A stretch of 64,000 nucleotides of DNA from Rothia koreensis (lineage in GTDB: Bacteria > Actinomycetota > Actinomycetes > Actinomycetales > Micrococcaceae). Of the stretch, positions 17,064 to 25,542 are shown piece by piece. The first letter of the stretch is position 1, and the number at the start of each line of letters is the position of its first letter. Both the position numbers and the translations under genes were made by a program. The stretch lies in NCBI RefSeq assembly GCF_004136575.1, contig NZ_NOIQ01000002.1, forward strand, positions 150,256-214,255, written 5' to 3'. Below the pieces are notes generated by a model that was given only the letters and a program-made list of their open reading frames with translations, was not told where the DNA came from and searched no databases.

Positions 17064-17858
17064 ATGAGCAATGACGTGTTTGCTGTGGTGGCAGACCCCA
17101 CCCGTCGTCGGATCCTGACCGTCGTGAAGGACGGGCCCCGTCCGGTCAACGACGTCGTGACCGAGCTGGGAGTGAGCCAGCCGACCGTGTCCAAGCATCT
17201 CAAGGTGCTGCGAGAAGCGGGCTTGGTGACCATGAAGGCGCAGGGCCAGAGGCGGCTCTACTCGCTGAACCCCGTACCGTTGGAATCGGTCCGAGAATGG
17301 GCCGACCAATTGGTCGCGGACACCGCGGACGCGGAAGAGACAGAACCGGCAAAGACCGAGGCCGAAACGGCCGAGACGGGCGACCTGGAGACGGGTTCCC
17401 CCGAGGTCGCCGCGTCCCAGCCCTCGGAGGACGAAGGCACCGACGTCGTTCGGAGCGACGACGTGCCGGCGTCGTCCTCGGGCCCCGAACCGGCATCCGG
17501 GACCCCGGCGTCGCAGGAGTCCGGACCCTCACACCGGCGCACCCGCCATGGAGTGGTGTTCGCCCCGCTGGCTCCCCTGAGCGCTCGTGAGCAGACGGAA
17601 ACCGAAGAGATCGAGGAGCTCACCTCGGACCTGGCGCCGGCGGTCGTGCCCGGCGAGCAGGCCTCGGGCGAGGCATCCGGACGGGACGACGTCGCCCCCA
17701 TGCCCGAAAACGAAGAACGGACGCGGTCCACGGAGTGGGAGCCTCTCGACCCGGAGGTGCGCCGCACCAGGGAGTATGCGGGAGCCCAGCACGTGGCGGG
17801 AGAGACCAAACAAGCGGGATTTTTGGCTAACCTGTTTTCCAGGAAGCGCGGGCGATAG
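17064..17858 (+). CDS. ArsR-type HTH regulator with a long acidic C-terminal extension
   Basis: Residues 1-85 are a standard ArsR-like winged helix (VADPTRRRILTVV, VSQPTVSKHLKVLREAGLV, GQRRLYSLNP), with no cysteine metal site in the recognition helix. The next 160 residues are low-complexity, rich in Glu, Ala, Thr, Ser and Pro, and look disordered. The last 16 residues form a conserved-looking hydrophobic/basic tail (AGFLANLFSRKRGR). Typical ArsR proteins are 90-120 residues, so the extension doubles the size (264 aa). Targets and ligand are unknown. The start is ATG 17064, apparently leaderless. Confidence 0.75.
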   Translation: MSNDVFAVVADPTRRRILTVVKDGPRPVNDVVTELGVSQPTVSKHLKVLREAGLVTMKAQGQRRLYSLNPVPLESVREWADQLVADTADAEETEPAKTEAETAETGDLETGSPEVAASQPSEDEGTDVVRSDDVPASSSGPEPASGTPASQESGPSHRRTRHGVVFAPLAPLSAREQTETEEIEELTSDLAPAVVPGEQASGEASGRDDVAPMPENEERTRSTEWEPLDPEVRRTREYAGAQHVAGETKQAGFLANLFSRKRGR

Positions 17859-17920
17859 GAGGGGGTGTCCCCTCCGGCCTGGACCTTCATCGTTGACGAG
17901 AGTGAAAGACACACCACCGT

Positions 17921-18832
17921 ATGGCTACCGACCGCAAGATCCTCCAATGGCTGGAGAACGAGCTGTTCGACGGAAACCTCGTCCTCGGACAAGAGCTTCC
18001 GAGCGAACGCAGAATCTCCGAGGCCGTCGGGGCCTCCCGCAGCGCAACCCACGAGGCGTTGAAGACCCTTGAGTCGATGGGAATCCTCAGGCTGTACGAG
18101 GGCAAGAGGCACCAGATGATTGCGCAGCTCGTGCGCGAACCCGCGGCGAGTGCCGGCCCGGCCCTCAAGCTCCACATGGCAACGGCCGAGTACCCCCTGA
18201 GGGACATCGTGCACACCCGTGTGCTCCTCGAGACGTGGGCGTTGCGTCGCGCCGACCGGGAACACCCGGCGATGCGCGAGCTCACGAAGATCATGGACGA
18301 GATGGCCCGTGATGATCTTTCCCTGAAGGACTTCCACCATCTCGAGGTCTCCTTCCACGTGGCCCTGACCAGACTGGCGGGGAATTCCCTCGTGACCGGG
18401 CTGATGACCGGGTTGCGTGACTCGATCTACGAGTACACTCTCTCGCTGGTGGGCTACGTCCCGTTGTGGTCGACGACCGCGACGCGACTGTGCGCGGAGC
18501 ACCGGGCCATCTACGCCGCGCTCGAGGCGGGAGACAACGAACTCGCGGCACGGATGGTGGCCGAACACATCGAGGGCCATTACCTCGAAGCGGGCGTGGA
18601 CCCCGACCGCAAACAGCGGTCCTCGGGATCGGTCTTCGTTCAGCCCGAAGCCGATGCCGATGGCGAGGTCCACCCCCTGGAGCCGTCCTCGACCCTCGCG
18701 CACAGCGTGGCGGACACGAAGGAGCGCGACGCCGACATGCCTGACTCCGCCCCGGAGGTTGCGGAGACTCTGAACTCGATGGAACCGGCGGATGAATCCG
18801 GCGCACATGGCGGCTCGTCGCGGGCCCAATGA
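17921..18832 (+). CDS. GntR/FadR-family transcriptional regulator
   Basis: A 303-residue protein. The N-terminal winged helix (LPSERRISEAVGASRSATHEALKTLESMGILRL, about 25-58) is followed by an FCD-type helical effector domain (about 90-220) with histidines in LEVSFHVALTRLAGN and VAEHIEGHYLE that could bind a metal or carboxylate. The C-terminal 80 residues are acidic and probably disordered. It starts 62 bp after the ArsR-like gene in the same direction, so the two may be co-transcribed. Adjacent metabolic genes give no clear clue to the effector. Confidence 0.8.
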   Translation: MATDRKILQWLENELFDGNLVLGQELPSERRISEAVGASRSATHEALKTLESMGILRLYEGKRHQMIAQLVREPAASAGPALKLHMATAEYPLRDIVHTRVLLETWALRRADREHPAMRELTKIMDEMARDDLSLKDFHHLEVSFHVALTRLAGNSLVTGLMTGLRDSIYEYTLSLVGYVPLWSTTATRLCAEHRAIYAALEAGDNELAARMVAEHIEGHYLEAGVDPDRKQRSSGSVFVQPEADADGEVHPLEPSSTLAHSVADTKERDADMPDSAPEVAETLNSMEPADESGAHGGSSRAQ

Positions 18833-19068
18833 CCGGCGCCGTGGAACCCCTGCCCTTCGATTCGAGGATCGTTGACCCGACCTTGTAGGGTATGGGAGGA
18901 ACGTTCTCACTGTGGGGCTTGTCTTTCCCCGCCAGAGACTTCGTGAGCGAACGTTTTGACCGCAAGCCTCCGCTGTCCTCGGTACGGGACGGCAGGGACG
19001 CCATCCGGTGGTGCGGCCGTGCGAGAGCGCGCCGTCCATCGATGTCCGACTATCAAGGTAGGGATCCT
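18833..19068. other. Non-coding region upstream of bS22
   Basis: 236 bp holding presumably the promoter and leader of the small ribosomal protein gene. No hairpin terminator or convincing small ORF was seen. Confidence 0.4.
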
Positions 19069-19167
19069 ATGGGTTCAGTTATTAAGAAGCGCCGCAAGCG
19101 CATGGCGAAGAAGAAGCACCGCAAGCTGCTTCGCAAGACCCGTCACCAGCGCCGCAACAAGAAGTAG
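19069..19167 (+). CDS. Small ribosomal protein bS22 (AURKAIP1/COX24 family)
   Basis: A 32-residue, extremely basic protein (MGSVIKKRRKRMAKKKHRKL, then a tail rich in Arg and Lys). It matches the tiny actinobacterial 30S protein described as bS22 in mycobacterial ribosome structures, related to the mitochondrial AURKAIP1 tail. It is too short for most gene finders, but its composition and exact start/stop make it convincing. It lies alone, upstream of the glutaredoxin and the cytochrome c maturation genes. Confidence 0.88.
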   Translation: MGSVIKKRRKRMAKKKHRKLLRKTRHQRRNKK

Positions 19168-19267
19168 ACACTTTTTGTGCCCAGCATCTTCGGCCGCCAC
19201 CTCCATCGAGCGAGGGGCGGCCGAATGCGTATCGGGCACCACCATTGACCGGGGCGGAGGGCCCGAC

Positions 19268-19561
19268 ATGACGCGAGAGACCGATATCGAGCAGAGCATT
19301 TCCGTGGAACTGCTGACCAGCCCCGGATGCCATCTCTGCGCGGACGCCAAAAGAGACCTCGACGAGGTAACGGGTCCCCTGGGCCTGGAATGGACTGAGA
19401 TCAATGTCGAGGACCACCTGGATCTGCTCAAGCAACATGCCGAAGACATTCCGGTCGTCCGGGTCAACGGGGTTCCGCGTGACTTCTGGCGGGTCGACAA
19501 GCCTCGCCTCCGGCGGATTCTCCAGGGGATGATGGCAGGCCGCGACCCGGAAGAACTATGA
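19268..19561 (+). CDS. Glutaredoxin-family thiol protein
   Basis: A 97-residue thioredoxin-fold protein (DUF836-like glutaredoxin). The redox motif is CHLC (about residues 19-22) in LLTSPGCHLCADAKRDL, followed by a cis-Pro region IPVVRVNGVP. The length and motif fit the short glutaredoxins that precede cytochrome c maturation genes in actinomycetes. It probably exchanges disulfides in the cytoplasm; a direct role in heme delivery is not shown. The start is ATG 19268; the frame is open further upstream, but that part overlaps bS22. Confidence 0.78.
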   Translation: MTRETDIEQSISVELLTSPGCHLCADAKRDLDEVTGPLGLEWTEINVEDHLDLLKQHAEDIPVVRVNGVPRDFWRVDKPRLRRILQGMMAGRDPEEL

Positions 19562-19628
19562 GACATCGCTCGTTGCGCAGGGCCCTCCTCGAATGGCCGC
19601 CGGTCGGCCGATCTGGGAGACTGAAAAC

Positions 19629-20306
19629 ATGAGTCCACGTGCAACTGTTCACCTCCTGAGGCATGGTGAGGTCCACAACCCGGATCGCATCGTCTATGGT
19701 TGCCTCCCCAATTTCCATCTGTCCGAGACCGGCCAGGCGATGGCCGAACTGGCGGCCCGTGAGCTTGAACGCAGGGCCGCCGACGGCGCAAACATCACCT
19801 ATCTGGCGGCCTCGCCGCTGACGCGCACCCAGGAGACTGCGGCCCCGATCTCCGAGAAGCTCGGTCTTCCCATTGCTTCGGACGGGCGTGTCATCGAAGC
19901 GGGAAACCACTTCGAGGGTCTGCACGTGAACAGGTCGGAACTCCTGCGCAACCCGCGCCACTGGCCCAAACTGGTCAATCCTTTGCGGCCGTCCTGGGGC
20001 GAGCCGTACCGCGAGCAGGTCGATCGCATGTCCGAGGCGATCAAGTCCGCCGCGGCCGAGGCGGTGGACAGGGGAGGAGACGGCGCCGAGGCCGTGATCG
20101 TCTCACACCAGTTGCCCATCTGGATGGCCCGGTCGAGCATCGAGGGCCGGCCCCTCCCTCATGATCCGCGGTCGCGCCAATGCAATCTCGCGTCACTGAC
20201 CTCGTTGCACTTCGACGACATCAGCGCCGGAACGCGGCCTCGGATCGAGTATTGTGAACCGGCGGCCGAGCTCTACTCAGGGGTCATTCAGCTTCCGGGA
20301 TCATAA
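19629..20306 (+). CDS. Histidine phosphatase superfamily protein (phosphoglycerate mutase-like)
   Basis: A 225-residue protein with the catalytic LRHGEVHNPDRIVYG motif (phospho-His about residue 10), the second Arg in SPLTRTQETA, an acidic pocket residue in VIEAGNHFEG and the second His in VIVSHQLPIW. It occupies the position of Rv0525 in M. tuberculosis, immediately upstream of the TlpA-CcdA-ResB-CcsB genes. The substrate is unknown. The start is ATG 19629; a few in-frame codons upstream are less likely. Confidence 0.8.
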   Translation: MSPRATVHLLRHGEVHNPDRIVYGCLPNFHLSETGQAMAELAARELERRAADGANITYLAASPLTRTQETAAPISEKLGLPIASDGRVIEAGNHFEGLHVNRSELLRNPRHWPKLVNPLRPSWGEPYREQVDRMSEAIKSAAAEAVDRGGDGAEAVIVSHQLPIWMARSSIEGRPLPHDPRSRQCNLASLTSLHFDDISAGTRPRIEYCEPAAELYSGVIQLPGS

Positions 20307-20430
20307 TTCGATACATGGGTCCGTGGTCGATCCCAGCCCCGCCTGTGGACATTGACTTCCCGGCGACCTTTCCGAGGAACGCGCCGTCGGACCCCGAACC
20401 AACATCGTGAAATCTTCCAGAGAGTCACCC

Positions 20431-21066
20431 ATGCCCAGTTCTTATTCCAAGCCGATGACGCGCCGAGGCCTGCTGTCGGCGGCCTCGGTGCTCGGACTGG
20501 CCGCCTTGACCGCCTGCTCCGACAAGGACAACTCGGAGCTGGCAGACCAGGCGAACTCAGCGGACGGCAAAGGGTACGTCTCGGGGGACGGATCCGTGAC
20601 TGAATTCAAGGAGAAGGACCGCGGCGAACCCGTGGACTTCGAGGGGACGCTGTTCGACGGAACCCCGGTGAAGGGCTCGGATCTTCCCGGCAAACCGAGT
20701 CTGCTGAATTTCTGGTACGCAGGGTGTGCCCCGTGCCGTGCCGAAGCCCCGCACTTGCAGAAGCTCTTCGGGGAGTTCGGCGAAGCCGCGAACTTCTACG
20801 GGATCAATCTCCGGGACGAGCAGGGAACGGCGGAAGCCTTCGAACGCAATTTCGGGATCCAGTACCCCTCCGTGGAAGACCGCGCCGGGGGAGTGCTGAT
20901 GGACCTCTCCGAATACGTCCCGGCCCAGGCCGTACCGACCACTCTCGTCCTGGACTCCCAGGGGCGTGTGGCCGCGCGCGTCCTCGGGCAGATCGATGAG
21001 TCCGTGGTTCGTACGCTTCTGCAGGACCAGGTCGAGGGCAAAGATTCCTCGTCGAAGAATTCGTAG
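20431..21066 (+). CDS. TlpA/ResA-like thiol-disulfide lipoprotein
   Basis: A protein of about 211 residues. The N-terminus has a twin-arginine-like run (MTRRGLLSAASVLGLA) ending in a lipobox (ALTAC), so it is probably Tat-exported and lipid-anchored. The thioredoxin domain (from about residue 70) has WYAGCAPCRAE (CxxC) and the cis-Pro in AVPTTLVLD. TlpA/ResA proteins reduce apocytochrome c cysteines before heme attachment, receiving electrons from CcdA, which is encoded next. Starts at GTG 20407 and ATG 20455 are also possible; all retain the signal peptide. Confidence 0.85.
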   Translation: MPSSYSKPMTRRGLLSAASVLGLAALTACSDKDNSELADQANSADGKGYVSGDGSVTEFKEKDRGEPVDFEGTLFDGTPVKGSDLPGKPSLLNFWYAGCAPCRAEAPHLQKLFGEFGEAANFYGINLRDEQGTAEAFERNFGIQYPSVEDRAGGVLMDLSEYVPAQAVPTTLVLDSQGRVAARVLGQIDESVVRTLLQDQVEGKDSSSKNS

Positions 21067-21074
21067 GTTGAGCC

Positions 21075-21839
21075 TTGGATCTAGCCGCAGATTCTTCCTT
21101 CGGTTCCGTCGTGCTGGAAGGCTCGCTCTGGGCCTCCATTCCACTGGCGGCGCTGGCTGGACTCATCTCCTTCGCGTCGCCTTGCGTTCTTCCCCTCGTG
21201 CCGGGGTACCTGGCCTATGTCACGGGACTGACCGGCAACGACCTCCAGCGAAAGCGTCGCGGACGCATGTTCGCCGGAACGGCCCTGTTCATCCTCGGTT
21301 TTTCGGTCGTGTTCGTCCTGATGTCCGTGGTGCTCGCCCAGATCGGGGCCGCACCCTGGGTGCGCGGGCAGACCTGGATCCAAGTGGTTCTGGGACTCGT
21401 GGTGATCCTGCTCGGCGTCGTCTTCATGGGCGGCCTGTCGTGGTTCCAGAAGGACAGAAAAATCCACTCCAAGCCGCCCGCCGGGTTGTGGGGCGCGCCG
21501 GTCCTGGGCATCACTTTCGGGCTGGGTTGGGCGCCCTGCATCGGACCGACCTTCGCGGCGGTGCAGGCGCTGGTCTTCATCGAGGGCCCCAACAGTCTCA
21601 AGGCCATCGGCCTGACACTGGCCTACTGCCTCGGTCTGGGTATTCCGTTTCTCCTGATCGCCCTCGGGTTCAGGAAATCGGCAGAAATGTTCGACTTTCT
21701 CAAGAAGCACCGTCGGGCCCTGCAGATCGTCGGGGGCATCGCGCTCGTCGTCGTCGGCGTGCTGATGGCGACCGGCCTCTGGGCGGCAATGATGTCCTGG
21801 CTCCAGGCATCGAGCCCGGGGTACGAGCTACCGGTGTGA
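21075..21839 (+). CDS. ccdA: Cytochrome c biogenesis protein CcdA (thiol-disulfide transporter)
   Basis: A 254-residue membrane protein with about six hydrophobic helices. The paired redox motifs are visible in SFASPCVLPLVPGYL (helix 1) and GLGWAPCIGPTFAAV (helix 4), the two cysteines that shuttle electrons across the membrane. It would reduce the adjacent TlpA-like lipoprotein. The start is TTG 21075, 8 bp after the preceding stop. Confidence 0.92.
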   Translation: MDLAADSSFGSVVLEGSLWASIPLAALAGLISFASPCVLPLVPGYLAYVTGLTGNDLQRKRRGRMFAGTALFILGFSVVFVLMSVVLAQIGAAPWVRGQTWIQVVLGLVVILLGVVFMGGLSWFQKDRKIHSKPPAGLWGAPVLGITFGLGWAPCIGPTFAAVQALVFIEGPNSLKAIGLTLAYCLGLGIPFLLIALGFRKSAEMFDFLKKHRRALQIVGGIALVVVGVLMATGLWAAMMSWLQASSPGYELPV

Positions 21840-21890
21840 TCGAGACCAGGCAGGTTCCCGAACCACCACGGCAGAAATCCGCTACCGAAG

Positions 21891-23525
21891 ATGGATGGCA
21901 TGAGTAACAAGAAGAAGGCAGCCAAGAAAGACGCTCCGGTCCTGGGGCTCATTGGCATGCTCAGGTGGGCCTGGACCCAACTGACCAAGATGAACACCGC
22001 GCTGTTCCTCTTGCTGCTGCTCGCGGTCGCCGCGGTCCCGGGATCAATGTTCCCCCAGAACATTCAGGACCCCCAGAAAGTCCAGGAGTACAAGGACTCC
22101 CACACCACGTGGGGCCCGATCGCCGACAAGCTGCAGCTCTTCGACGTGTTCTCCTCGGCCTGGTTCTCGGCCATTTACATTCTGCTGTTCATCTCTCTCA
22201 TCGGGTGCGTCGTCCCGCGGACTATCAAGCACGCCAAGGCCTTCAGGGCCAAGCCCCCGCGAACACCGCGCAACCTCACACGCTTGCCGCAGCATCGCGT
22301 TCTGACCATCCCCGTCGACTCGGTCGAGGGAGGACTCACGGCCAACGGGGCGGTGCGCACCGCCAACAAGATCTTGCGCAAGCGTCATTACCGGACCGAA
22401 GTCCGTGAGGATTCCACGGCCCCGAGCGTCGGTGCGGAACGCGGCTACATTCGGGAAATCGGCAACCTGTTGTTCCACGCGTCCATGATCGGCGTGCTGG
22501 TCGGCGTGGCGATTGGCGGTCAGTTCGGCTACAGCGGGCAGAAGATCGTGGCCGAGGGAGAATCCCATGTGAACACCCTCATCAGCTACGACTCCTTCAA
22601 ACCCGGGACCAATTACAACCCGGATTGGCTGCGCAACTTCTCGGTCACCCTGGACAAACTGAATGTCACCTACGACCGTGACAAGACGTCCTCGACGTAC
22701 GGCCAGGACCTCAGCTACGACGCCCAGATGACGGTCAAGGACAGCCCCGGGGCGAAGGCAAAGAAGGAATCCCTCAAGGTCAACGAGCCGCTGAACATCG
22801 ATGGCAACAATGTTTACCTCCAGGGCAACGGCTATGCCCCGATCGTGAAGGTCACCGGCGGCGACGGGAAGGTCGCCTACGAGGGCCCGGTCGTCTCCTT
22901 GCCGACGGACAAGGTCTTCACCTCGTCCATGGTCCTCAAGGTTCCCGACGCCGGGCCGGACCAGCTCGGTTTCGTCGGGATGTTCCTCCCGACCGCGGTG
23001 ATCCAACCCGGCCAGATGCCGTACTCGGCAGACGCGGCTCCGGCGAATCCGGCCCTGGTCCTGTCCTCGTACTCCGGGGACCTCGGTCTCGACGACGGCA
23101 AGCCGCAGAACGTGTACGTGCTCGACACCGACAAGCTCAACGAGCTCAACTCGATGAAGTCGGAGAACGGCGGAATCGTGCTGACCGAGGAGAACAACAA
23201 GCTCGATCTTCCCGACAACAAGGGAAGCATCGAGTTCGAAGGGGTCAAACGGTACGCGGGCCTGGATATTCATTACGACCCGGGCAAGCCCGTGGTCCTG
23301 GTCTCCTTCCTGCTCGCCTTCGGTGGCCTGATCATTTCACTCTTCGTGGCCCGTCGTCGGTTGTGGGTCAAGGCCCGCGAGACGACGCTCGACGGGGGAA
23401 CCAAGGCCGTCGTCGTGGAATACGGGTTGCTGGCGCGCGGGGAGGACCCGAGGCTTGCCGCAGAGGCCGACAAATTGACCGAAATCTTCGCCCAGGAATG
23501 GGGACTAGAATTCAGCGAGGGATAA
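21891..23525 (+). CDS. resB: Cytochrome c biogenesis protein ResB
   Basis: A 544-residue ResB (Ccs1) protein: N-terminal membrane helices (MNTALFLLLLLAVAAVPGSM; a second near 70-95), a third at about 165-185, a large extracytoplasmic domain, and a final helix (VVLVSFLLAFGGLIISLFVARRR). It acts with CcsB in system II heme ligation. GSMFPQ and the RNLTRLPQHR stretch are typical of the family. The start is ATG 21891 or 21900; neither has a strong ribosome-binding site. Confidence 0.9.
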   Translation: MDGMSNKKKAAKKDAPVLGLIGMLRWAWTQLTKMNTALFLLLLLAVAAVPGSMFPQNIQDPQKVQEYKDSHTTWGPIADKLQLFDVFSSAWFSAIYILLFISLIGCVVPRTIKHAKAFRAKPPRTPRNLTRLPQHRVLTIPVDSVEGGLTANGAVRTANKILRKRHYRTEVREDSTAPSVGAERGYIREIGNLLFHASMIGVLVGVAIGGQFGYSGQKIVAEGESHVNTLISYDSFKPGTNYNPDWLRNFSVTLDKLNVTYDRDKTSSTYGQDLSYDAQMTVKDSPGAKAKKESLKVNEPLNIDGNNVYLQGNGYAPIVKVTGGDGKVAYEGPVVSLPTDKVFTSSMVLKVPDAGPDQLGFVGMFLPTAVIQPGQMPYSADAAPANPALVLSSYSGDLGLDDGKPQNVYVLDTDKLNELNSMKSENGGIVLTEENNKLDLPDNKGSIEFEGVKRYAGLDIHYDPGKPVVLVSFLLAFGGLIISLFVARRRLWVKARETTLDGGTKAVVVEYGLLARGEDPRLAAEADKLTEIFAQEWGLEFSEG

Positions 23526-23604
23526 TTTCCTCGCATCGGACCGACTGGTCGCGGGAGTGCCCCCATCCGAGTCTCCCTCGCCTCGTCGTTCCAGAAAGGG
23601 AAGC

Positions 23605-24705
23605 ATGACCATCAACGAGAACCTGGGCCAGTGGAGCGAAACCTTCATGCTGCTGGCCGCGGTGACCTACCTGGTGTCCTTCGTCGCCTTCACCTGGGAC
23701 CTGGCGTCCCATTCCCGCGCCACGCGCAAGGCGGAGGCGGCTGCCGGCTCTGCCGATGAAACCGGCGTACCGGCCACGGTCGGGGCGAGCCCGGTCGCAC
23801 GGAACAGCGAGAAATCAGGCTCGGGCGTCTCGGCGGCCGTCCTGGAAGGCGGGGGAGGTGGCAGCCGCGGTCGCGCCTACAACGCCCGGACCAGGGCCAA
23901 GCTGAACAACTACGTCGCCGACGATTCGATGACCTATACGGGGGAACGGCGGGTGGCCGCACGCGTCGCCGTCGCCGTCATGATCATTGCGTGCGCGATC
24001 CACGTGATCGGCGTCGTGACCCGCGGACTGGCCGCCGGCCGTGTTCCCTGGGGCAACATGTACGAGTTCTGCACCACGGGCGCACTCGTGGTCTCCGTGG
24101 TATTCCTCGTCGCGCTGATCTTCCGTGACCTGCGTTTTGTCGGGGCACTGGTCACCGGGCTGTCCCTGATCATGATGGTCGCCGCCACGATCGGCTTCCC
24201 CACGCCCGTGGGCCACCTCAAGCCCGCTCTGCAGTCCTACTGGCTCGTGATCCACGTATCGGTGGCCGTCATGGCCTCCGGCGTCTTCACCATTACGTTC
24301 GCGATGGCCGTGCTCCAACTGATCCAGTCCCGGCGGGAACGGAAGCTGATCGAAGGGGAAAAGGCCGGACTGGGCTTCATGCGCCTGGTCCCGTCATCCC
24401 AGGCGCTCGAGAACTTCGCCTTCCGTCTCAACACGGTGGGCTTCGTGATGTGGACCTTCACCCTGGCCATGGGCGCAATCTGGGCCAACAAGGCCTGGGG
24501 GCGTTACTGGGGCTGGGACACCAAGGAAGTGTGGACCTTCGTGATCTGGGTCGTCTACGCGGCGTACCTGCACGCTCGGGCCACACGCGGTTGGACCGGG
24601 CCCCGTTCCGCATGGTTGTCGATCATCGGCTACGGCTGCATCATCTTCAACTTCACCGCAGTGAACGTGGTCTTCAACGGGCTGCATTCCTACTCCGGCC
24701 TGTAG
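23605..24705 (+). CDS. ccsB: Cytochrome c biogenesis protein CcsB (CcsA), heme handling
   Basis: A 366-residue polytopic protein with the heme-binding WWD-type motif (WGRYWGWDTKEVWTFVIW, about 292-309) and conserved periplasmic histidines (VIHVSVAVMASG; NGLHSYSGL near the C-terminus). A Gly/Ser-rich loop of about 60 residues follows the first helix. It forms the heme export and ligation complex with ResB. AAAGGGAAG precedes ATG 23605. It completes the cytochrome c cluster. Confidence 0.92.
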   Translation: MTINENLGQWSETFMLLAAVTYLVSFVAFTWDLASHSRATRKAEAAAGSADETGVPATVGASPVARNSEKSGSGVSAAVLEGGGGGSRGRAYNARTRAKLNNYVADDSMTYTGERRVAARVAVAVMIIACAIHVIGVVTRGLAAGRVPWGNMYEFCTTGALVVSVVFLVALIFRDLRFVGALVTGLSLIMMVAATIGFPTPVGHLKPALQSYWLVIHVSVAVMASGVFTITFAMAVLQLIQSRRERKLIEGEKAGLGFMRLVPSSQALENFAFRLNTVGFVMWTFTLAMGAIWANKAWGRYWGWDTKEVWTFVIWVVYAAYLHARATRGWTGPRSAWLSIIGYGCIIFNFTAVNVVFNGLHSYSGL

Positions 24706-24747
24706 GAGCCGGCCTTCGGCCGCGCGGACCGTCCCCGGACGTGCCGG

Positions 24748-25110
24748 TCAGGACACGTCGGGGTCCGTATCGTCGCGGCCCTCTTCCCGACGGCGTCGCT
24801 CTTCGTCTCGCTTCCTGCGTTCGGCCTGCTGGTCCAGGAATTTGAGGTAGGCCTCGTCGTCGTCCGGAGCGCCCTCCGGCGGCAGGCCGTGATTGCCGGC
24901 GTCTGAGCGGCGCCCTGCCCTGTACCGTCGGAAACCGAAGACCAACCACAGCACCGGTCCGAGCACGGGGAATATCAGCGCGATGATGAACCACAACGCT
25001 TTGGGCAGAGCCACGATATGGCGCTTTTCCGTGCGGGCGATGTCGAGAAGGGCATAGATGGTCATGCCGACGACGACGGCCGCCGCGACGATGATCAGTA
25101 CTGCTCGCAT
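24748..25110 (-). CDS. PLDc_N-type small membrane protein
   Basis: A 120-residue protein with two hydrophobic helices (residues 3-22 and 38-60) linked by a KRHIVALPKALWFI stretch typical of the phospholipase-D nuclease N-terminal (PLDc_N) domain. There is no catalytic domain. The C-terminal half is Arg/Glu-rich and probably a coiled coil (QAERRKRDEERRRREE). This is a common actinobacterial short protein of unknown role. The start at ATG 25110 has a -10-like TAAGCT 7 nt upstream. Confidence 0.75.
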   Translation of the reverse strand: MRAVLIIVAAAVVVGMTIYALLDIARTEKRHIVALPKALWFIIALIFPVLGPVLWLVFGFRRYRAGRRSDAGNHGLPPEGAPDDDEAYLKFLDQQAERRKRDEERRRREEGRDDTDPDVS

Positions 25111-25117
25111 ACATGTC

Positions 25118-25123
25118 AGCTTA
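25118..25123 (-). promoter_or_regulatory. -10 element of the PLDc_N gene (leaderless)
   Basis: TAAGCT on the minus strand with a 7-nt spacer to ATG 25110. Confidence 0.45.
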
Positions 25124-25180
25124 CCGGTGGCGTGCGGGCCAGGTCACTGAGCGGATCACCAGGTCCGGAGAGTAGACTCG

Positions 25181-25480
25181 GTGACCGTGAAATTCTTGTA
25201 CTACACCCTGCTCCGCTTCGGCCTGATGGCCGTTGTCTTCGTAGCCTGCGTCTACCTGGGAACGGGCGCGATCCTGGCCGGGGTGTTCGCCATCCTCATC
25301 GCATTCGCCGTCGCATACCTGGGCTTTCCGAGGCTCCACGAGCAAGCCAGCAGGGACTTCGGACGGTTCTGGCGCAAGCTGCGCGGCAAGAAGACCAAGA
25401 GGACCGTGGAGGACGAGAACATCGAGGTCGAGGACCAGTACGTCGACGAACAGCTTCGTCGTGAAGGCCGCGACGTCTGA
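25181..25480 (+). CDS. DUF4229-family membrane protein
   Basis: A 99-residue protein with two adjacent membrane helices (about 8-27 and 30-48), the family-typical FPRLHEQASRD stretch and a charged C-terminal tail. It is a widespread actinobacterial protein of unknown function near menaquinone/cytochrome genes. GTG 25187 is an alternative start, 8 nt after a TAGACT hexamer (25173-25178). Confidence 0.75.
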   Translation: MTVKFLYYTLLRFGLMAVVFVACVYLGTGAILAGVFAILIAFAVAYLGFPRLHEQASRDFGRFWRKLRGKKTKRTVEDENIEVEDQYVDEQLRREGRDV

Positions 25481-25542
25481 CCGACGCGCAACCTGACGGC
25501 TCCGATTCCGTCACGACCCCACCGAGAGGGATTGGTTCGGGT

